Assembly: GCF_029784155.1 (NCBI RefSeq)
Contig: NC_073692.1
Coordinates: 17,920,126 to 17,984,125 of the forward strand
Origin: Uranotaenia lowii
Taxonomy: Eukaryota; Arthropoda; Insecta; Diptera; Culicidae
Length of the DNA: 64,000 nucleotides
Reading direction: 5' to 3'
The translations under genes were made by a program, and so were the position numbers. This document shows positions 58,007 to 64,000 of this stretch, piece after piece. Under the pieces are notes generated by a model that saw only the letters and a program-made list of their open reading frames with translations, did not search any database and had not been told where the DNA came from. How positions within the stretch are numbered: the stretch's first letter is position 1; each line of letters starts with the position of its first letter.

Positions 58007-60409
58007 CAAGTCATTTTGAAATAAATATCTTTTCACCTTATATTAACCGATAAAACATACCTCTAACACCACACAATGAGTGTTAGGGCTTGTGATATAG
58101 CTCAGTTGGCAAGCCTGTTGTCTCCTGAGCCGATGTCCGCGAGTTCGAGCCCAAGAGCAAACATCGAACACAGTTGTACCGGATAAGTTTTTCAATAACG
58201 ATCCGCCAACTGCAATGTTGATAAAGTCGCGAATGCCATAAAGATGGTAAAACGACTATAATCGAAACAAAAAAACCACACAATGAGAGTAAACGGTTGT
58301 TTTAAATTTAAAAAAAACATACAAACTGATAACAGTCAAAATCCACAAGACTTGGCATTTCTGGATCGATAGGTCTGAGCCAAAAGAGAGATAAAAAAAA
58401 CTGTGATTGTGATAAGATCAAAGTTGAGAAAAAAATAAATGGGTCTACCGACGGATTCGACAATTTTAACCAGAAAGGAATATTTAAAGTTTCCAAGACA
58501 AACAAAATATTTTCAATAATTTACATGTAAATTTTGATCAATTTGGTTCGACTGTAGGCTGATGGTATACCAGTCAAATGTAGGTAATCCGCATTTGATA
58601 CGGAGTGAGGTAGATAGTTTTAAGTTACATTTACATGGGCATTCATTATCCGCATGTTATGTTATCCGGGTGACGATGCCACGAGGCGAAGTACTTACTA
58701 ATCAATTTCCGGTGCTGCTGCTCTTGGTCATTGGCACCTCATTTGTATGAGAGAAAAGTGAAAGAAAAAAGACAGAAAAGTTCTTCCTTCGCAGATAGTT
58801 GGCACCTCATACATGCATACACAACACATATGCTAAGAGGGGGAAGAATAATTGAGTGTTTATTGCCCTTGAATTGTCGTCACGAAACACCACTTTTCCG
58901 AAGCTAACCTTTCAGGGTAATGAATGTTTCCACATGTGCCTGTATGCGTGTATGTGTTTGTGTAAAAACTAATTAGCATCTAGGGGGCTTAAGTAGACTT
59001 GTTCCGTTTAAGTGATAACTAGGTAGGAGTATAATTCAATTAATGTTATGGTATCTGGCGATCTGATCATGGAATGGATTGTAGGGAAGTCGCTCTGAGG
59101 TAATAATCATGACAGTTTATCGTTACCAGTGTTTTATAGAATGGTCTTCAGAACGTTCAAGTTTTTGAAGAAGTACTTTTATCAGAAAGACTGATTAGTG
59201 GTGTCGAAATCAAAATATTTTCAAAATTTCAACTGTCTTGAATATTTTTGAAAATTCTTGTGGATGAGAATATATTATTTTGGAAAGAGACCTTATCGCC
59301 CTAACTTTTCTTGCAGGTAGCTGATAATCCTCCCTCCAAATTAGCTGCTTGGCAAACACATCATCGTCTAGTTCTTATCCCGAAATGCAATCTGAACAAT
59401 TTCCGCCCAACCATGGAAAATTGAAAGAAATTTTCCACTTTATTGCAATAGATATACTCCAGCATGAAACAGACAGTGCCATAAATCGCTCAAGCAGCTA
59501 TCCGATGACGACAGCCGAGCTGCTCCGGGTGAGGAAGAAACATCGCTTTTCCACTTTATTATCATCAAGTGAATTTTTCGTGCTCCACCATTCTGTTTTC
59601 CCTCCACCCCGCCTTGAACAAGATCGGAGATACCACGCATTGAGGCGAAAATTTTCCACTTCTTTCCGGAAAGCCCTCCCCTTTCAACCCTCCATAATTT
59701 TGCGAGAAAGTATTTCGTTTTTCTTCTTAAAAGAGAGCTGGAAAGGGGGGATGAATGGGAGTGGGGAAACGGTGTGCGCCATTTGGTGCAAATTGAATTA
59801 GATTGTATAGTAGGTATCAACCCAGTACTCTTTTTATGGCGTGCGGTCCAGAAGGGTGGAAAAGCTGACTGCTGATAAGCGTTTGAATTTTCTTCCTCGG
59901 TCTCTCTCTTCTCGAAGTTTACGGTCTTTTTTTCTCGTTATGCTACTGAATCGTTGCTTTGAAGAGGGTGAAAATTGAGCTAAATTTCAGCGCCATTCAA
60001 CGAAAGATTGCATGATTGCGATTGGGCTGAAGGGCGGGGGTGTGTGTTTTTCGGGTTCGGAAGATTTTCCAACCAACTTTTAGCAACAACGCCCCTTCGT
60101 TTCGAGGGCAATTGTGTTGTGGATTATTCTGAGAATTTACTGGAGGGAAAATAATTTTCCCGTTTCTTGTGAGTGGATTAGTAGATAATGATAAAACGGG
60201 ATTTAGGCGGTAAAAAGTTATTTGTTTTCAATTATACCCTAAATTTAAAGCAGATTAATGATTATGTCTTTTGAATTGGATGGTTTATTATTCCGAATAA
60301 AAGAAAATAAAAAATAATGATAAATGAATAGCAAGTTTAGAACTGGGAAAATTTAAAAAATAACTTTCAGACAGAACAAACAATTGAAAAACTTACAAAT
60401 ATATTTTAC
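58007..60409 (+). repeat. Segmental duplication, copy B
   Basis: Same-orientation copy of 46264-49496, interrupted by a SINE at 58081-58274 and lacking the 912-bp insertion of copy A. Homology extends to the start of the (TGACAAAAA)n array in both copies, so that array position was part of the duplication. The 150-codon frame at 59349-59801 is open here but disrupted in A. At six positions compared over about 85 shared codons, every visible difference changed the amino acid, which argues against coding constraint. Confidence 0.92.
58081..58274 (+). mobile_element. tRNA-derived SINE, 194 bp
   Basis: Flanked by a 13-bp target duplication ACCACACAATGAG (58068-58080, 58275-58287). The head contains TATAGCTCAGTTGGCAAGC (A box region) and GCGAGTTCGAGCCC (B box region), and the 3' end is A-rich (AAACAAAAAAA). 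The equivalent site in copy A (about 46325-46345) has a single uninterrupted CCACACAATGAGA, so the insertion postdates the segmental duplication. Confidence 0.92.
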
Positions 60410-63400
60410 AAAAATGACAAAAATGACAAAAATGACAAAAATGACAAAAATGACAAAAATGACAAAAATGACAAAAATGACAAAAATGACAAAAATGACA
60501 AAAATGACAAAAATGACAAAAATGACAAAAATGACAAAAATGACAAAAATGACAAAAATGACAAAAATGACAAAAATGACAAAAATGACAAAAATGACAA
60601 AAATGACAAAAATGACAAAAATGACAAAAATGACAAAAATGACAAAAATGACAAAAATGACAAAAATGACAAAAATGACAAAAATGACAAAAATGACAAA
60701 AATGACAAAAATGACAAAAATGACAAAAATGACAAAAATGACAAAAATGACAAAAATGACAAAAATGACAAAAATGACAAAAATGACAAAAATGACAAAA
60801 ATGACAAAAATGACAAAAATGACAAAAATGACAAAAATGACAAAAATGACAAAAATGACAAAAATGACAAAAATGACAAAAATGACAAAAATGACAAAAA
60901 TGACAAAAATGACAAAAATGACAAAAATGACAAAAATGACAAAAATGACAAAAATGACAAAAATGACAAAAATGACAAAAATGACAAAAATGACAAAAAT
61001 GACAAAAATGACAAAAATGACAAAAATGACAAAAATGACAAAAATGACAAAAATGACAAAAATGACAAAAATGACAAAAATGACAAAAATGACAAAAATG
61101 ACAAAAATGACAAAAATGACAAAAATGACAAAAATGACAAAAATGACAAAAATGACAAAAATGACAAAAATGACAAAAATGACAAAAATGACAAAAATGA
61201 CAAAAATGACAAAAATGACAAAAATGACAAAAATGACAAAAATGACAAAAATGACAAAAATGACAAAAATGACAAAAATGACAAAAATGACAAAAATGAC
61301 AAAAATGACAAAAATGACAAAAATGACAAAAATGACAAAAATGACAAAAATGACAAAAATGACAAAAATGACAAAAATGACAAAAATGACAAAAATGACA
61401 AAAATGACAAAAATGACAAAAATGACAAAAATGACAAAAATGACAAAAATGACAAAAATGACAAAAATGACAAAAATGACAAAAATGACAAAAATGACAA
61501 AAATGACAAAAATGACAAAAATGACAAAAATGACAAAAATGACAAAAATGACAAAAATGACAAAAATGACAAAAATGACAAAAATGACAAAAATGACAAA
61601 AATGACAAAAATGACAAAAATGACAAAAATGACAAAAATGACAAAAATGACAAAAATGACAAAAATGACAAAAATGACAAAAATGACAAAAATGACAAAA
61701 ATGACAAAAATGACAAAAATGACAAAAATGACAAAAATGACAAAAATGACAAAAATGACAAAAATGACAAAAATGACAAAAATGACAAAAATGACAAAAA
61801 TGACAAAAATGACAAAAATGACAAAAATGACAAAAATGACAAAAATGACAAAAATGACAAAAATGACAAAAATGACAAAAATGACAAAAATGACAAAAAT
61901 GACAAAAATGACAAAAATGACAAAAATGACAAAAATGACAAAAATGACAAAAATGACAAAAATGACAAAAATGACAAAAATGACAAAAATGACAAAAATG
62001 ACAAAAATGACAAAAATGACAAAAATGACAAAAATGACAAAAATGACAAAAATGACAAAAATGACAAAAATGACAAAAATGACAAAAATGACAAAAATGA
62101 CAAAAATGACAAAAATGACAAAAATGACAAAAATGACAAAAATGACAAAAATGACAAAAATGACAAAAATGACAAAAATGACAAAAATTACAAAAATGAC
62201 AAAAATGACAAAAATGACAAAAATGACAAAAATGACAAAAATGACAAAAATGACAAAAATGACAAAAATGACAAAAATGACAAAAATGACAAAAATGACA
62301 AAAATGACAAAAATGACAAAAATGACAAAAATGACAAAAATGACAAAAATGACAAAAATGACAAAAATGACAAAAATGACAAAAATGACAAAAATGACAA
62401 AAATGACAAAAATGACAAAAATGACAAAAATGACAAAAATGACAAAAATGACAAAAATGACAAAAATGACAAAAATGACAAAAATGACAAAAATGACAAA
62501 AATGACAAAAATGACAAAAATGACAAAAATGACAAAAATGACAAAAATGACAAAAATGACAAAAATGACAAAAATGACAAAAATGACAAAAATGACAAAA
62601 ATGACAAAAATGACAAAAATGACAAAAATGACAAAAATGACAAAAATGACAAAAATGACAAAAATGACAAAAATGACAAAAATGACAAAAATGACAAAAA
62701 TGACAAAAATGACAAAAATGACAAAAATGACAAAAATGACAAAAATGACAAAAATGACAAAAATGACAAAAATGACAAAAATGACGAAAATGACAAAAAT
62801 GACAAAAATGACAAAAATGACAAAAATGACAAAAATGACAAAAATGACAAAAATGACAAAAATGACAAAAATGACAAAAATGACAAAAATGACAAAAATG
62901 ACAAAAATGACAAAAATGACAAAAATGACAAAAATGACAAAAATGACAAAAATGACAAAAATGACAAAAATGACAAAAATGACAAAAATGACAAAAATGA
63001 CAAAAATGACAAAAATGACAAAAATGACAAAAATGACAAAAATGACAAAAATGACAAAAATGACAAAAATGACAAAAATGACAAAAATGACAAAAATGAC
63101 AAAAATGACAAAAATGACAAAAATGACAAAAATGACAAAAATGACAAAAATGACAAAAATGACAAAAATGACAAAAATGACAAAAATGACAAAAATGACA
63201 AAAATGACAAAAATGACAAAAATGACAAAAATGACAAAAATGACAAAAATGACAAAAATGACAAAAATGACAAAAATGACAAAAATGACAAAAATGACAA
63301 AAATGAAAAAAATGACAAAAATGACAAAAATGACAAAAATGACAAAAATGACAAAAATGACAAAAATGACAAAAATGACAAAAATGACAAAAATGACAAA

Positions 63401-64000
63401 AATGACAAAAATGACAAAAATGACAAAAATGACAAAAATGACAAAAATGACAAAAATGACAAAAATGACAAAAATGACAAAAATGACAAAAATGACAAAA
63501 ATGACAAAAATGACAAAAATGACAAAAATGACAAAAATGACAAAAATGACAAAAATGACAAAAATGACAAAAATGACAAAAATGACAAAAATGACAAAAA
63601 TGACAAAAATGACAAAAATGACAAAAATGACAAAAATGACAAAAATGACAAAAATGACAAAAATGACAAAAATGACAAAAATGACAAAAATGACAAAAAT
63701 GACAAAAATGACAAAAATGACAAAAATGACAAAAATGACAAAAATGACAAAAATGACAAAAATGACAAAAATGACAAAAATGACAAAAATGACAAAAATG
63801 ACAAAAATGACAAAAATGACAAAAATGACAAAAATGACAAAAATGACAAAAATGACAAAAATGACAAAAATGACAAAAATGACAAAAATGACAAAAATGA
63901 CAAAAATGACAAAAATGACAAAAATGACAAAAATGACAAAAATGACAAAAATGACAAAAATGACAAAAATGACAAAAATGACAAAAATGACAAAAATGAC
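60410..64000 (+). repeat. 9-bp minisatellite (TGACAAAAA)n, at least 399 units
   Basis: Almost invariant array running off the end of the window. I see only three variant units: a G-to-T change making TTACAAAAA at about 62189, GACGAAAA at about 62786 and TGAAAAAAA at about 63305. Minus-strand frames of 592 and 601 codons (LSFLSF) are by-products of the stop-free 9-bp unit. Copy A of the duplication has only about 25-30 units at the same place. Confidence 0.98.

Noticed and set aside
59349..59801. 150-codon frame in segmental copy B
   Set aside because: Not intact in copy A, and the differences seen between the copies are all replacement changes; no domain.
60406..63993. Two minus-strand frames of about 600 codons
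   Set aside because: Same 9-bp artefact; the break between them is a single mutated repeat unit at about 62189.

Overview
The window looks like an AT-rich, gene-poor, transposon-dense stretch of an insect nuclear genome. A mosquito (Culicidae) is the best guess. That is an inference from the ITmD37E-type mariner elements, tRNA-derived SINEs, a RTE-like LINE and GT-AG introns of 50-110 bp; no host gene was recognised, so the species is not established. Three 500-base N runs (14020-14519, 30520-31019, 50850-51349) are assembly gaps, and two of them border tandem arrays.

Layout. 0.66-1.75 kb: an 8-bp minisatellite. 2.9-14.0 kb: about 62 copies of a 179-bp satellite that runs into a gap and shows a five-unit higher-order repeat. 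15-16 kb: a decayed ITmD37E transposase. 16.3-19.1 kb: a hAT-type element with an exact 8-bp target duplication and two nested fold-back repeats; a 955-bp TA-flanked hairpin element follows 14 bp later. 21.4-25.3 kb: a PIF/Harbinger element with an apparently intact transposase gene and an intact convergent accessory gene, the best-supported proteins in the window. 26.1-30.5 kb: 9- and 10-bp minisatellites. 31.5-33.8 kb: Helitron-like sequence interrupted by an 888-bp TIR element carrying a tRNA-like unit. 33.8-36.4 kb: a 9-bp minisatellite. 38.9-42.2 kb: a broken endonuclease/reverse transcriptase LINE. 42.4-44.5 kb: a TA-flanked element with seven subterminal 15-17-bp motifs. 45.4-46.2 kb: a fold-back element.

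46.3-49.5 and 58.0-60.4 kb are two copies of one segmental duplication. Comparing them exposes a 912-bp insertion in one copy and a 194-bp SINE in the other, each with an intact empty site in the partner. Both copies end at the same 9-bp minisatellite: about 25-30 units in one, about 399 units running off the window in the other. Between the copies lie a TA-flanked element with a possible spliced short ORF (51.7-52.8 kb), an internally deleted ITmD37E element with perfect TIRs (53.2-54.4 kb), a minus-strand SINE with a 14-bp target duplication (54.5-54.9 kb) and a hAT-type MITE (56.5-57.3 kb).

Only the Harbinger pair works together as a plausible functional unit (catalytic transposase plus DNA-binding partner). 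Most other open frames are products of tandem repeats whose unit length or composition avoids stop codons. I found no prokaryote-type operon, CRISPR array or rRNA gene.
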